Shown here in pieces: positions 30,243 to 39,805 of a DNA stretch of 52,540 nt. The notes beneath the pieces were generated by a model. That model ran no database searches. It was not told where the DNA came from and worked only from the letters and a program-made list of their open reading frames with translations. Numbering within the stretch: the stretch's first letter is position 1; each line of letters opens with the position of its first letter. Source of the DNA: JABRWC01 sp039961675 (GTDB lineage Bacteria; Planctomycetota; Phycisphaerae; UBA1845; Fen-1342); the NCBI GenBank assembly GCA_039961675.1, contig JABRWC010000098.1, positions 1 through 52,540 on the forward strand, in the 5' to 3' direction. The position numbers were made by a program, and so were the translations under genes.

Positions 30243-31496
30243 TTACTCCAGCCGCCGCGGACCGACCGTCGCTACGCACACCTGATCGCGTCGGAGGCGG
30301 CGTGCGTAGGCTTCGACCGCAGCGCGCGTCACCGCGCGGATCGCGTTCAGCTTGGCCTGCAAGCCGATCGGTCGCGAGAAGTGGAACAGGTCGTCGCTCA
30401 GACCCGCCGCGCGGGCGCGCGTCAGGTCATCCTCGGTCTCGCAGTGGGCGATCAGCCCGTCGCGTGCCCGGCGCACCTCGTCGTCGGTCAGGTCTTCGCC
30501 GAGCCGCTGCAGTTCGCGCAGCAGCGTCTCGTACGTCTGGTGGCAGCGCTCGGGCGTCGTGCTCGCGCCCAGGTGGATCAGGCCGGCGCCGCGTGGCTGC
30601 TCGTGCCACGCGCCCACCCAATACACCAGCCCCTGCTTTTCGCGGACCTCGGTGAACAGACGGCCGCTCATGCCGCCCGACAGCACGCCGAGAAGCACCT
30701 GCTCCGTGGCAAACTCGGCGTCGCCGCGCGCGGCGCCGGCCAGCGCCAGTCCGATGTACTGCTGCTTCAGATCACGCTCGCGGTGGTTGCGTCCCGGCGT
30801 GAACACGAAGTCGGCGTTGTCGCGGCCGGCGCGCGACGCGTCGCCGAAGCCGCGGAAAGCCGCATCCACGCGAGCGCAGAGGGCGTCGAAACTCACCGGG
30901 CCGGCCGCGGATATCTGGAGCCGACCGGCGGAAAAGAACTTGCGCCAGTGCTCCCGGACGGCGGCCGGGTTGATGCGCGGCAGCGTGTCGCGTTCGCCGC
31001 CGCCGTGACGGCCAAGCACCGGGCCGAGCGTGAGGCGCTGCATGTCGATGCGTAGCAGCTCCTGCGGATCGTCGTCGAGGTGTTCGAGCTCTTCCTGCGC
31101 GAGCCGGACGGCGACTTTGCAAGCGTCGTCGGGGAACGTGGGGCGGGCGATCAGCTCCGCGGCGAGGTCGATGACATCGAGCACGAATTCCGGCAGGCAG
31201 AGCACGCGCAGCAGCGTGGATTGCCGGCCACAGGCGGTGCCCCACTGGGCGCCGCAGGCGTCGAAGGCGTCGGCCAGCGCGCGCCCGTCGTAGCGCGCTG
31301 TTCCCTTGGAAAGCGTGCGTTCCACGATGGCCGCCATTCCCGTTAGCTCAAGCGGGTCGTCAGCGGAGCCTGTAAGCATGCGGAAGCTCAAGGCGACGGT
31401 CTGGCGCTCCGGCAGCGGTTCGACCGCCAGCTCAACTCCGCAGTCGAGGAAGCTGTGTGCGAAGGGAACGGCTGCGTGCGGCACCGCGGCGGACAT
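30243..31496 (-). CDS. M16-family peptidase homologue lacking the zinc motif
   Basis: This is a 417-aa protein of the insulinase/processing-peptidase fold: LSFRMLTGSADDP, then GMAAIVERTLSKGT where active members have the HxxEH zinc site, and the second-half signature GLVYWVGAWHEQPRGAGLIHLGAST. His, Glu and His of the zinc motif are replaced (A, V/E, R), so it is probably a non-catalytic partner like the second subunit of M16B pairs. No catalytic partner is encoded in this window. The start overlaps the phosphomannomutase stop by one base (TGATG). The 225 bp beyond its end hold only a small CGAGCG/CGCTCG hairpin. Confidence 0.88.
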   Translation of the reverse strand: MSAAVPHAAVPFAHSFLDCGVELAVEPLPERQTVALSFRMLTGSADDPLELTGMAAIVERTLSKGTARYDGRALADAFDACGAQWGTACGRQSTLLRVLCLPEFVLDVIDLAAELIARPTFPDDACKVAVRLAQEELEHLDDDPQELLRIDMQRLTLGPVLGRHGGGERDTLPRINPAAVREHWRKFFSAGRLQISAAGPVSFDALCARVDAAFRGFGDASRAGRDNADFVFTPGRNHRERDLKQQYIGLALAGAARGDAEFATEQVLLGVLSGGMSGRLFTEVREKQGLVYWVGAWHEQPRGAGLIHLGASTTPERCHQTYETLLRELQRLGEDLTDDEVRRARDGLIAHCETEDDLTRARAAGLSDDLFHFSRPIGLQAKLNAIRAVTRAAVEAYARRLRRDQVCVATVGPRRLE

Positions 31497-33088
31497 CAGT
31501 GCGCCACCGGCTTTCCGAGCAGGGGGGTGAGCTCCGCCAGCTTCTCCTCGAGCAGGCTGGAGTTTGCGGCTTCGAGGTTCAGCCGCAGCAGCGGCTCGGT
31601 GTTGGAGGCGCGCACGTTGAACCACCAGTGGGGGTACTGGACCGTGACGCCGTCGAGGTGGTCGATCTCCGCGTCGGCGTAGCGCGATTCGAGGCGGCGA
31701 AACGTGCCCTCCTTGTCGTCGTTCTCGAAGTTGCGCTCGCCGCTGCCGGCGTACTTGGCGAACGGAGCCAGGAGTTCCGAGAGCGGGCGGCCGGTGCGCG
31801 ACAGCACATTCACGACGGCGACGAATGCCAGCATGCCCGAGTCGCAGTACCAGAAGTCGCGGAAATAGAAGTGGCCGCTCAGCTCCCCGCCGATGACGCC
31901 GTCGTGCTCGGCCATGGCGCGTTTCATGAACACATGCCCGACGCGCTGCCGGTAAGGAACGCCGCCGCACGCGGTGATCGTTTCGGGCACGACGCGGCTG
32001 CTGCGCAGGTCGTACACGACTGTCGCGCCCGAGTGGTCGCGCAGATACTCCTGCGCGAGCAGGGCGGTCAGCCGGTCGCAGGCGACGATCTCGGCGCGCT
32101 CGTCGACGAAGATGCAGCGGTCGGCGTCACCGTCGAAACAGGCGCCGAACGCGGCGTTGTGCTGGCGGACGGAGGCGCGAAGCTGCTCGAGGTTCGCGGG
32201 CACGAGGGGGTTCGGCGGGTGGGCGAACTCGCCGTCGTGCTCAAAGTTCAGGCGCACCACGTTCAGGTTCGGCGCGTCGTCGAAGAGGATCGGGAACCAG
32301 CGGCCGGCCATGCCGTTGGACGCATCCACGACGACGGTCATGCGCGCGGGCGTACGCAGGAAGCGGCGGATGTAGTCGTGGTAGGGGCCCTCCAGCCCCT
32401 GGCGACGGATGTTCGAGAGGTTGTCGACCTTGTGCCGCGCGATCGCGCCGGCGATGCGCTGAATCTCGTTCAAGCCGGTTTCGGCGCCGATCGGCTTGCC
32501 CCCCGCGCCGCAGATCTTGAAGCCGTTGTAGTTCGCCGGGTTATGGCTGGCCGTCACGGCCACGCCTCCGCAGCACTTGAGGTGGTTCGTCGCAAAGTAG
32601 ATCTGCGACGTGTCGATCATGCCGATGTCGAGCACGGGCGTGTTGGTGGCGGCGACGCCCTCGATGAAGGCCTGCGACAGCGCGGGGCTGCTCTTGCGCA
32701 TGTCGCGGCCGATGATGAGGCGGGCCATGTCGGCATCGCTGCGATCGTATCCCGAGAGTGAGGTCCGCAGGAACTGGGCCGTGGCGTTGCCGATTCGCCA
32801 GGCCAGGTCCTCATTGAGCGGGTCCGGGTAGGTGGCCCGCACGTCGTAGGCCTTGAAAACCTTCTCGATCATGAGCGCCTCCGTGCGTTCAAGCACCGCC
32901 AGGCGGTCGCTGCGCTGGCCGACGACCGAGGACACGAAGGAAGGCCGGCCGCGCTCATCGTCGTTGAACTGGCAACCGGGGCACTTGCTGAAGTTGGCCC
33001 GCCGCCGGCCGAGGCACACCGCTTCCGAGATGCGGATGTGTTCCTCCCCCGGGCAGAATCGTCCGTACTCGTCCTCGGCGCGAGCCAT
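31496..33088 (-). CDS. Phosphomannomutase/phosphoglucomutase
   Basis: This is a 530-aa alpha-D-phosphohexomutase, converting hexose-6-phosphate to hexose-1-phosphate for sugar-nucleotide synthesis. It shows FKAYDVRATYPD, the phosphoserine loop TASHNPANYNGFK, the metal loop DGDADRC, the sugar-binding GGELSGHFYF and the phosphate-binding RASNTEP. An N-terminal extension of about 70 residues contains Cys residues (FCPGEE, CLGRRR, KCPGC), suggesting a metal site; I associate this with planctomycete homologues. ATG 33088 is preferred, with AAGGG upstream, over a TTG two codons earlier. It is the first gene of a two-gene operon with the M16 homologue. Confidence 0.92.
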   Translation of the reverse strand: MARAEDEYGRFCPGEEHIRISEAVCLGRRRANFSKCPGCQFNDDERGRPSFVSSVVGQRSDRLAVLERTEALMIEKVFKAYDVRATYPDPLNEDLAWRIGNATAQFLRTSLSGYDRSDADMARLIIGRDMRKSSPALSQAFIEGVAATNTPVLDIGMIDTSQIYFATNHLKCCGGVAVTASHNPANYNGFKICGAGGKPIGAETGLNEIQRIAGAIARHKVDNLSNIRRQGLEGPYHDYIRRFLRTPARMTVVVDASNGMAGRWFPILFDDAPNLNVVRLNFEHDGEFAHPPNPLVPANLEQLRASVRQHNAAFGACFDGDADRCIFVDERAEIVACDRLTALLAQEYLRDHSGATVVYDLRSSRVVPETITACGGVPYRQRVGHVFMKRAMAEHDGVIGGELSGHFYFRDFWYCDSGMLAFVAVVNVLSRTGRPLSELLAPFAKYAGSGERNFENDDKEGTFRRLESRYADAEIDHLDGVTVQYPHWWFNVRASNTEPLLRLNLEAANSSLLEEKLAELTPLLGKPVAH

Positions 33089-33190
33089 CTGCAACCCTTA
33101 ACCCGAGAGGGCGTGATGCTAGCCGAGAGCCTGCGTATCGGCTACCCTCGAACGCGCTCGCCCTGAGACGCACGGAACGGCGCAACGCGA

Positions 33191-34327
33191 ATGACCGCGG
33201 ACTTCGGCATCATCCACCGGCTTTGGCGCTACGCGGCCGACAGCGACCTGCTGGATCGCGCCGTCGGCGAGATCGGCGTGCGACACCTGACCGTTCCCGT
33301 CGTGGGCGGCGAGGAATGCGGCCTGCGCCTTCGAGACGGCGGGGGGCCGCGCCAGTTCGCGACCGAAGGCGGCTGGCACTTTCCGCCGCACGCGCCGCGC
33401 TACTCGTCCTCGTCGATTCGTCCGCGAACCGCGCGCTGGCTTGGACGTCGGGATGTGCTCGCGCAAGTGTGCGACCGGGCCGCGGCGCGAGGACTGCGCG
33501 TGGTGGCGTTGCTGAACGTCCCCGCCGCCGTCGGCGGCAACGAACAGGACGAGCACGTGTTGCGCCGCAACGCCTGGGGAGAGACCGTCGCGCGCGCCGG
33601 TGGCTGCCCGCTGCAACCGGAGCTGCGCGAGCTGCTGGCGGCGACGCTGGCGGACCTCGAACGCTACGATCTCGCCGGCTACATGCTGGCGGGTTGGGAG
33701 CCCGACAGCGCGGCGGGCCGCGAGGCCCTCGGAGTTCTCGATTGGAGCCCCGTGGCTCAGCGGCTGTTGAACACCTGCTTCTGTGCGGCGTGCCGTCAGG
33801 TGGCGACGATCGCGGGGGCCGATCCGGACCATGCGGCGCGAAGCGCAACCGTGCACCTGGAACGGCTGATGGTCACTGCGGGAGATGCGTCCGCCGAGGA
33901 CGCGATCCGCCGGGACGAGACGCTGCTGCGGTACGATGGAATCCGGCGCGAGGCCAACCGCCTGTGGCTGCGGCAGCTCACGTTGCGCTACGCCCGGCGG
34001 GAGTGGTACGTATTGCGGGACTGTGGCGACGCGCGCGACGCGGCGAACGGAATCGACAACGTGCGGCCGGTGGTTCGCATCCGGCGCGGCGCCGACTCCG
34101 TTCGCGATCACAGTCCGGAGCAGGTGCTGCGCCGACACGGGGCGGCGGGCGTCGCGATTCACGCCTGGCGTCCGACGTTCCATGAGGGAAGCGCGCTGGT
34201 CCGCTGGATCAACGAGGCCGTCGAGCGCGGCGTGTGGCACTTCGACTTCGACGGGGTGGACGAATCGCCGGATGAAGCGCTGGTCTGGCTGCGGCAGGCG
34301 GTGCGCTTCGCGCGGCGCGCAAGTTGA
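33191..34327 (+). CDS. Uncharacterised protein, possible TIM-barrel hydrolase
   Basis: This 378-aa protein begins MTADFGIIHRLWRYAADSDLLDRAVGEIGVRHLTVPVVGG. Repeated strand-helix units, a segment RSSSSIRPRTARWLG-like with AAARGLRVVALLNVP and the late RGVWHFDFDGVDESPDEALVWLRQAV suggest a beta/alpha barrel like those of glycoside-hydrolase-type proteins. The CFCAAC motif near 197-202 is a notable Cys cluster. I do not recognise the family or the catalytic pair. The ribosome site is poor. It is followed without a gap by two exported proteins. Confidence 0.65.
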   Translation: MTADFGIIHRLWRYAADSDLLDRAVGEIGVRHLTVPVVGGEECGLRLRDGGGPRQFATEGGWHFPPHAPRYSSSSIRPRTARWLGRRDVLAQVCDRAAARGLRVVALLNVPAAVGGNEQDEHVLRRNAWGETVARAGGCPLQPELRELLAATLADLERYDLAGYMLAGWEPDSAAGREALGVLDWSPVAQRLLNTCFCAACRQVATIAGADPDHAARSATVHLERLMVTAGDASAEDAIRRDETLLRYDGIRREANRLWLRQLTLRYARREWYVLRDCGDARDAANGIDNVRPVVRIRRGADSVRDHSPEQVLRRHGAAGVAIHAWRPTFHEGSALVRWINEAVERGVWHFDFDGVDESPDEALVWLRQAVRFARRAS

Positions 34328-34334
34328 GGAAAGC

Positions 34335-34982
34335 GTGCAAGCAACGATCATCACGCCGGAACGGAGAGTCTTGAGCGTGGCGCGCCGGTCGGCAGATCGC
34401 GTCGCGGCCGTGTTCGCTGTATCGTTCGGCATGCTGCTGGCCGGCGGCTGCGAGCGGACGCCAGCGGACTCGGCGGCAGGCGTCCCAGCGCCAAGCGAGG
34501 CACATTCGCCCGCCACGCCGCTGCCGGAGCACCGCTTCGCCGAGGGCCTGGCAAGCCGGTATCCCGAGGTAGTCGCGTTCCTGCGGCACTTCATGCAGAC
34601 TTGCCTGAACGGAGATTATGTCGGGTATCGGAGCCTCGTGAGCCGGGACGAGACGCCCGTGAGCCGCGACCGGTTCGACGCGATCTACCAAGCGGTCCGC
34701 ACGGTTCTTGTCGAGACCATCCGGCCCCTCGATGTACGTACGCCCGAAAACGAAACAGTCTACCTCGTCGTGAGCCGCGTCGAGGTCGATCCGCAGAGCC
34801 GCGTCGCCGTCCGGCATCGCGAGCCTGAGCTTGCGATCCTGGTGTTCCGCGAGGCGGGCGCGTGGCGGATGCGCCCCGCGCCGCGCGAGCTGCTGAAGCC
34901 GGGCGACGGGTCGGCCGCCGAATCCGCGCCGGCGACAACCAGCGCTCCGACGTATCCATGGGAAGAAACGGGCGATCCCTGA
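34335..34982 (+). CDS. Putative lipoprotein, function unknown
   Basis: This is a 215-aa protein. A hydrophobic stretch (VAAVFAVSFGMLLAGGC) ends in a lipobox-like LAGGC near residue 37, followed by a Pro/Ser/Ala-rich linker. The rest is a soluble domain (PEVVAFLRHFMQTCLNGDYVGYRSLVSRDETPVSRDRFDAIY...) with no recognised function. The GTG start has GAGGA upstream and begins seven bases after the preceding gene. A second GTG at the SVARRS segment would give a more typical signal length. The C-terminus overlaps the next gene. Confidence 0.68.
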   Translation: MQATIITPERRVLSVARRSADRVAAVFAVSFGMLLAGGCERTPADSAAGVPAPSEAHSPATPLPEHRFAEGLASRYPEVVAFLRHFMQTCLNGDYVGYRSLVSRDETPVSRDRFDAIYQAVRTVLVETIRPLDVRTPENETVYLVVSRVEVDPQSRVAVRHREPELAILVFREAGAWRMRPAPRELLKPGDGSAAESAPATTSAPTYPWEETGDP

Positions 34983-35764
34983 TCGTCGCGGCGGCGGTGC
35001 TGCTGCTGGCGGCGGCGCGCGCGGACGAACTGCCGGCGTCCGTCCGGGCTGAGCTTGCGCGGATGGAGGACTTCTCGTTCAGCTTCAGCCAACCCGGCTT
35101 CTACGCAGTGCTCGAAGCGGTTCGCGACGCCCCGTATCCGCCCGGTCATGAGGCGGAGCCGGAGCACGTTTCGGATTGGCACGTGCTGCTGGAGCGGCCC
35201 GCGGAGTATCGCGGCCGCGCTGTCACGGTCGAGGGCGTGGTCGGGCGCAACGCGGCCTGGGAGCTGAGCGATGTCCCCGATCCGCAACGGCGCACGGTCT
35301 GGCAGCTCGAGCTCGCGCGCGACGGCCAGCCGATTGCATGCACAGTGATCCTGACGGCGGACGCCAGCGATGTGCCGATCGGCGCCAGCGTCACGGTGAC
35401 AGGGTACTTCGTGATGGTGCGGCAGTACTACACGGCGAGTCGTCGGGTCGCGCAGGCGGCGCTGCTGGTCGGTCGGGCGCCGACGCGAATCGCCCGTTCA
35501 GCGCCGCCCGAAACGGCGGTCGATTCGCGGCGCACGATCGGTTTTCTCGCCGCGATCGGCGCGGGGCTGGCCGTCGCCTGGGTGGCGCTGCGGCACGCGG
35601 CTCGGATGCGACGGCCCGAGCACGAAGTCCGAGCACGCCGCCCCGCTCCGTTGAATCTGTCGCAGGACCTGGCGCAGTGGGTGCAGAAGCAGCACGGCGC
35701 GGAGACGCACGACGCCGGCGCTCCGCCGAATTCAGATGACGCCGGCCGGTCGCGTGAGGCATGA
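34958..35764 (+). CDS. Putative membrane-anchored exported protein
   Basis: This 268-aa protein begins MGRNGRSLIVAAAVLLLAAARADELPA, a clear signal peptide. A central beta-rich domain (RGRAVTVEGVVGRNAAWELSDVP...VPIGASVTVTGYFVMVRQYYT) looks like an OB-fold. A transmembrane segment follows (TIGFLAAIGAGLAVAWVAL, about 195-213) with a basic cytoplasmic tail. The function is unknown. The ATG lies inside the end of the lipoprotein gene, and the stop overlaps the amidohydrolase ATG (ATGA). Confidence 0.72.
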   Translation: MGRNGRSLIVAAAVLLLAAARADELPASVRAELARMEDFSFSFSQPGFYAVLEAVRDAPYPPGHEAEPEHVSDWHVLLERPAEYRGRAVTVEGVVGRNAAWELSDVPDPQRRTVWQLELARDGQPIACTVILTADASDVPIGASVTVTGYFVMVRQYYTASRRVAQAALLVGRAPTRIARSAPPETAVDSRRTIGFLAAIGAGLAVAWVALRHAARMRRPEHEVRARRPAPLNLSQDLAQWVQKQHGAETHDAGAPPNSDDAGRSREA

Positions 35765-36867
35765 TCCTCGACGTCCACTGCCACTACACGTTCACGCGCC
35801 GGCTCGCCGAACCGGGCGAACGCTTTTCGTTCGAACCCGCGGAAGAAGGCGGCGAGCGAACGCTGGACTCGTTTGTCGCGCCGCGCAAAACGTCGGGCCT
35901 TGTCTGGCGCGGCTGGCAGCGACTGATGGGAATCGATCCCAGGCTCACGCCGGGCGAGGCGCTCGACTGCGAGATCGAGCGGCTGTACGAGCGGCACCTG
36001 CTCGCCCCGGGACCGATCGAGCGCTTCGTCCTGTTGGCGTTCGACGCGTATCACGACGACCGCGGCCGACGACCTCCGCCGCTGCGCCCCCGCGGCGAAC
36101 GCGGCAGCGACATCTTCACGTCGAACTCGCTGATCCGCGAGGCGTGTCGGCGGCGGCCGGGCCGGTTCCTCTTTGGGGCATCCGTGCATCCGTACCGGCA
36201 AGACGCGGAAGCGTGCATCGAGGAGGTGTTCGCCGCCGGCGCGTGCCTGCTGAAGTGGCTGCCGCTGCACCAGAACATCGACATCACGGACCCGCGGACT
36301 CGCGCGGCGCTGCGCCGTTGCGCGTGCCTGGGGCTGCCCGTGCTCGTTCATTACAACGAAGAATTCACGCTCACCACTCAGCATCCCGAGTACCGGCCCG
36401 TCGGGCCGCTGCTGGCGGCTCTGCGCGAGCTGCGCCGCGAAGGCGCGATGCCGACGGTGATCGTCGCGCACGTCGCCACGCCCGTCACGCCGCTGCGCTT
36501 TCGGCGCGACTTCCACGTGTTCCTTGAAGCGCTGTCCGGCGAGTTCGCCGACGCGCCGCTGTACGCTGACGTCTCGGCGCTCACCACGCTGGGCAAGATC
36601 GACTTTCTACGCCAGATCGTCCGGCGGCAGGACCTGCACCCCAAGCTCCTGTTCGGCACGGACTTCCCGGTGCCCCCGGTGATGTTCCGGCTGCGACGGG
36701 AACTGCGGCGCGAGTACGCCGCCGTCGTGGCGGAGCCGTCGTGGCCGCAGCGCGTCGCCCGCGCGATGCAGCACGTGGGCCTGAACGAAATCGTGTTTCA
36801 CCGGGCCGCGTCGCTGCTTCCGAATGTGGATTTCTTTTCGCGGGCGGCGGCGGCGCGGTCGGCTTGA
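35761..36867 (+). CDS. Amidohydrolase-like metal-dependent hydrolase
   Basis: This is a 368-aa protein with the HxH start of the amidohydrolase fold in ILDVHCHYTFTRR (residues 2-14). The later strands are in order: FGASVHPYR, LLKWLPLHQNIDITD (the metal-bridging Lys region), VLVHYNEE, VIVAHVATP and the closing Asp in LLFGTDFPVPP. These match amidohydrolase_2-type hydrolases or decarboxylases. The substrate is not predictable. It is translationally coupled to the preceding membrane protein. Confidence 0.85.
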   Translation: MILDVHCHYTFTRRLAEPGERFSFEPAEEGGERTLDSFVAPRKTSGLVWRGWQRLMGIDPRLTPGEALDCEIERLYERHLLAPGPIERFVLLAFDAYHDDRGRRPPPLRPRGERGSDIFTSNSLIREACRRRPGRFLFGASVHPYRQDAEACIEEVFAAGACLLKWLPLHQNIDITDPRTRAALRRCACLGLPVLVHYNEEFTLTTQHPEYRPVGPLLAALRELRREGAMPTVIVAHVATPVTPLRFRRDFHVFLEALSGEFADAPLYADVSALTTLGKIDFLRQIVRRQDLHPKLLFGTDFPVPPVMFRLRRELRREYAAVVAEPSWPQRVARAMQHVGLNEIVFHRAASLLPNVDFFSRAAAARSA

Positions 36868-36913
36868 CCGCTGTCCGCAAAAGGCGACACTGCTCGACAA
36901 CGAGGCGAAATTC

Positions 36914-38158
36914 ATGAACGCTGAGATCAACGAACCGGCGGCCACGCCGGAGACACGGGGCGGGATACCAGACCTGGAACTGAAGCCGAAGCTGCATTGC
37001 GAGGAGTTGCCGCCCGCCGCGCGGGCGGAAACCGTATGTGCGCATTACGGCGACAACCCGCGCGAGCACTTTGGTGCCGCGACGCCGCCGATTTTCCAGA
37101 CCTCGACGTTCTTCTATCCGGACATGGAATCGTGGGAGAAGCGCCGCCGCCCGGAGGCGAGGACCTACGACTACACGCGCGTCGGCAACCCGACGACGCA
37201 GATCCTGGAAACCAAACTCGCGCGGCTGGAGCGAGGCGACTGGTGCGACTGCTTCGGTTCGGGAATGGGGGCGATCACGGCGGCCGTCAACGCCTGCGTG
37301 CACGCGGGGGCGCACGTGGTGTGCGTGGCGCACTGCTATGGGCCGACGCGCTGGTACCTGGCGCACCTGGAGCGTTTCGGCGTGACGACGACGTACGTGA
37401 ACAGCGTCCGGCCGGAGGACTTCATTGCCGCGGTCCGGCCCGAAACGAACTTGATCTACTTGGAAAGCCCAACCAGCGGCCGCATGGACGTTCCGGAGAT
37501 TGAGCCGCTGACACGGTTCGCGCGGCAGCGCGGAATCGCGACGATCTTCGACAATTCGTGGGCCAGCCCGTATTTCCAGAACCCGCTGGAGTTGGGCGTC
37601 GACCTCGTCGTGCACAGCATCTCCAAGTACATCAACGGCCACAGCGACGTGATCGCGGGCTGCGTCGCGGGTCGCGACGGCGACCTGCGGCGGCGCGTGG
37701 CGCGCGAGGTCGAGCTGGCCGGGGCGACGCTTGATCCGCATGCGGCGTGGCTCGTGTTGCGGGGCTTGCGCACGCTGCCGTTGCGCATGGAGCGGCACCA
37801 GGCCAACGGGTTGCAGCTCGCGCGGTTTCTCGAACGGCACCCGAAGGTGGCGCGCGTGTTGCATCCGGGGCTGGAAAGCCACCCGCAGCACGCCGTCGCG
37901 AAGCGCCAGCTTCGCGGGTATTCCGGGCTGTTCAGCTTCACGCTGAAGGAACCGACGAAGGCGGCGATGCAGTCGTTTATCTCGCGGCTGAAGCTGTTCG
38001 GCTTCGGCGTGAGCTGGGGCGGCTTCGAGAGCATCGTCATCGGGGGCACGTTCTTCAGCGACGCCGCCGGCCCGCCGGAATGGGTGATTCGCCTGAGCGT
38101 CGGAATCGAGGCCCCCGATGACCTGGTCGCGGACGTAAAACAGGCGCTGGAGAGTTGA
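36914..38158 (+). CDS. Trans-sulfuration PLP enzyme (cystathionine synthase/lyase type)
   Basis: This is a 414-aa protein of the Cys/Met-metabolism PLP family. It shows YDYTRVGNPTTQILE, FGSGMGAITAAVNACV, YLESPTSGRMDVPEI, FDNSWASPYFQNPLELGVD and the PLP-lysine block VVHSISKYINGHSDVIAG, with the late RLSVGIE arginine. The members (gamma-synthase, beta-lyase, gamma-lyase, O-acylhomoserine sulfhydrylase) cannot be separated with confidence; the FDNSWASP variant resembles the beta-lyase branch. GAGG lies nine bases before the chosen ATG. purB follows five bases after its stop. Confidence 0.9.
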   Translation: MNAEINEPAATPETRGGIPDLELKPKLHCEELPPAARAETVCAHYGDNPREHFGAATPPIFQTSTFFYPDMESWEKRRRPEARTYDYTRVGNPTTQILETKLARLERGDWCDCFGSGMGAITAAVNACVHAGAHVVCVAHCYGPTRWYLAHLERFGVTTTYVNSVRPEDFIAAVRPETNLIYLESPTSGRMDVPEIEPLTRFARQRGIATIFDNSWASPYFQNPLELGVDLVVHSISKYINGHSDVIAGCVAGRDGDLRRRVAREVELAGATLDPHAAWLVLRGLRTLPLRMERHQANGLQLARFLERHPKVARVLHPGLESHPQHAVAKRQLRGYSGLFSFTLKEPTKAAMQSFISRLKLFGFGVSWGGFESIVIGGTFFSDAAGPPEWVIRLSVGIEAPDDLVADVKQALES

Positions 38159-38162
38159 GAGC

Positions 38163-39608
38163 ATGCCGCGGAAACGGGAATCGCCGCGCCGCGCCGGCCG
38201 CTTCGACGATCCGCTGGTCGAGCGCTACGCCTCGCGCGAGATGACCGCCCTCTGGAGCCCGCCGAACCGCTACGGGATCTGGCGCCGCATCTGGCTGGCG
38301 CTGGCGGAATCGCAGCACGAGCTGGGCCTGGCGGTCTCGCGCAGGCAGCTCGCCGCGCTGCGCGCGGCCGTGGATGAAATTGATTTCGCCGCCGCGGCCC
38401 GTTACGAGCGCCGCTTCCGCCACGACGTGATGGCGCACATTCACGCCTACGGCGACGCGGCGCCGGCCGCGCGCGGCGTCCTGCATCTCGGCGCCACCAG
38501 CATGGACGTGGTGGACAACGCCGACCTCATGCTGATGCGCGAGGCGCTCGACCTGCTCGTTCGGCGGCTGGCGGCGGTGCTGCACGCGCTGGCGCGTTTC
38601 TGCGCGCGCAACGCGGACCTGCCCACGCTGGGCTTCACGCACTTGCAACCGGCGCAGCTCACCACGGTGGGCAAGCGCGCCAGCCTGTGGCTGGCCGATC
38701 TGGCCGACGTCGCGGAGCGACTGCACCAGCTTCGCCGGCAACTCAAGTGCCGCGGGCTGCGCGGCGCGACCGGCACGCAAGCGTCGTTCCTGGCGCTGCT
38801 GGGCAGCGCCGAGCGCGTGCGAGCGATCGAACGGCGCTTCGCGCGGAAACTGGGCTTCGACGCGTGCTACCCCGTCGTCGGCCAGACCTACTCGCGGCGC
38901 GTCGACGCCGAAGTCCTGTTCGCGCTCGCGGAGCTTGCCACAACCGCGCACAAAACCTGCAACGACATCCGGCTGCTGGCGATGCTCAAGGAGATCGAGG
39001 AGCCGTTCGAACGCCGGCAGGTCGGCAGCTCGGCCATGCCGTACAAGCGCAACCCGATGCTCTGCGAGCGCGCCACCGGCCTGGCCCGCTTCCTGCTCAG
39101 CCTGTCGTCCTCGCCGGCGATGACGCACGCCGCGCAGATGCTGGAGCGCACGCTGGACGACTCCAGCAACAAGCGGCTGGTGATGCCGCAGGCGTTCCTG
39201 GCCGCGGACGCGATCACGGTGCTGTTGCACCGCATCCTCGCCGGCCTGGTGGTGTACCCGGCGACCATCGCCGGACGCATCGCCGCGGAGCTGCCGTTCA
39301 TCGCCAGCGAGAACATCCTGATGGAGGCCACCGCTCGCGGCGGCGACCGGCAGGCGCTGCACGAGCGGATTCGGGCGCACGCGCAGGCGGCGGGCGAGCA
39401 GGTGAAGCGCTTCGGCCGGCCGAACGACCTGATCGAGCGGCTGCGGCACGACCCCGCTTTTACGCACCTGGACTGGCGGCGCGTGCTCGACCCGAAGCGC
39501 TACGTCGGCCTGGCGCCGCAGCAGACCCGCGAGTTCGTGCGGCGGCACGTGCGGCCGCTGCTGCGCCGGCTGGGTGCGCCGCTGGCGGCGGAGGGGCCAA
39601 AGGTGTAA
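38163..39608 (+). CDS. purB: Adenylosuccinate lyase
   Basis: This is a 481-aa protein. The fumarase/aspartase-family signature GSSAMPYKRNPMLCER (near residues 290-305) and the upstream HLGATSMDVVDNADL and TLGFTHLQPAQLTTVGKR blocks identify PurB. PurB removes fumarate from SAICAR and adenylosuccinate in purine synthesis. The domain order and length fit. The start lies five bases after the PLP-enzyme gene, implying one operon. Another purine gene, purN, lies 2.2 kb downstream on the same strand. Confidence 0.94.
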   Translation: MPRKRESPRRAGRFDDPLVERYASREMTALWSPPNRYGIWRRIWLALAESQHELGLAVSRRQLAALRAAVDEIDFAAAARYERRFRHDVMAHIHAYGDAAPAARGVLHLGATSMDVVDNADLMLMREALDLLVRRLAAVLHALARFCARNADLPTLGFTHLQPAQLTTVGKRASLWLADLADVAERLHQLRRQLKCRGLRGATGTQASFLALLGSAERVRAIERRFARKLGFDACYPVVGQTYSRRVDAEVLFALAELATTAHKTCNDIRLLAMLKEIEEPFERRQVGSSAMPYKRNPMLCERATGLARFLLSLSSSPAMTHAAQMLERTLDDSSNKRLVMPQAFLAADAITVLLHRILAGLVVYPATIAGRIAAELPFIASENILMEATARGGDRQALHERIRAHAQAAGEQVKRFGRPNDLIERLRHDPAFTHLDWRRVLDPKRYVGLAPQQTREFVRRHVRPLLRRLGAPLAAEGPKV

Positions 39609-39805
39609 CAGCGGCCGTGGCGCGCTGCGAGTCAGGAACCGCGTGTTACGAGTAGCGGGTCAAGCGTCGCGAGCTGGACGAGACGAGAATCCAATTGCGG
39701 GCATGCGGGTTTGGGGCCTTTTCAGCAATCATGCGGCGTTCCGGCCGAGCTGCGGCTGTAAGGGAGCGGCCCAATCCGTCCGGGCGGACAGTTCACGTGG
39801 CCGCC

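Noticed and set aside
31457..32761. A 434-codon open frame on the plus strand
   Set aside because: It lies opposite phosphomannomutase, whose catalytic loops are all present on the minus strand.
33119..34594. A 491-codon open frame on the minus strand opposite the possible TIM-barrel gene
   Set aside because: The plus-strand reading has better protein-like composition and chains by close spacing into the downstream exported proteins.
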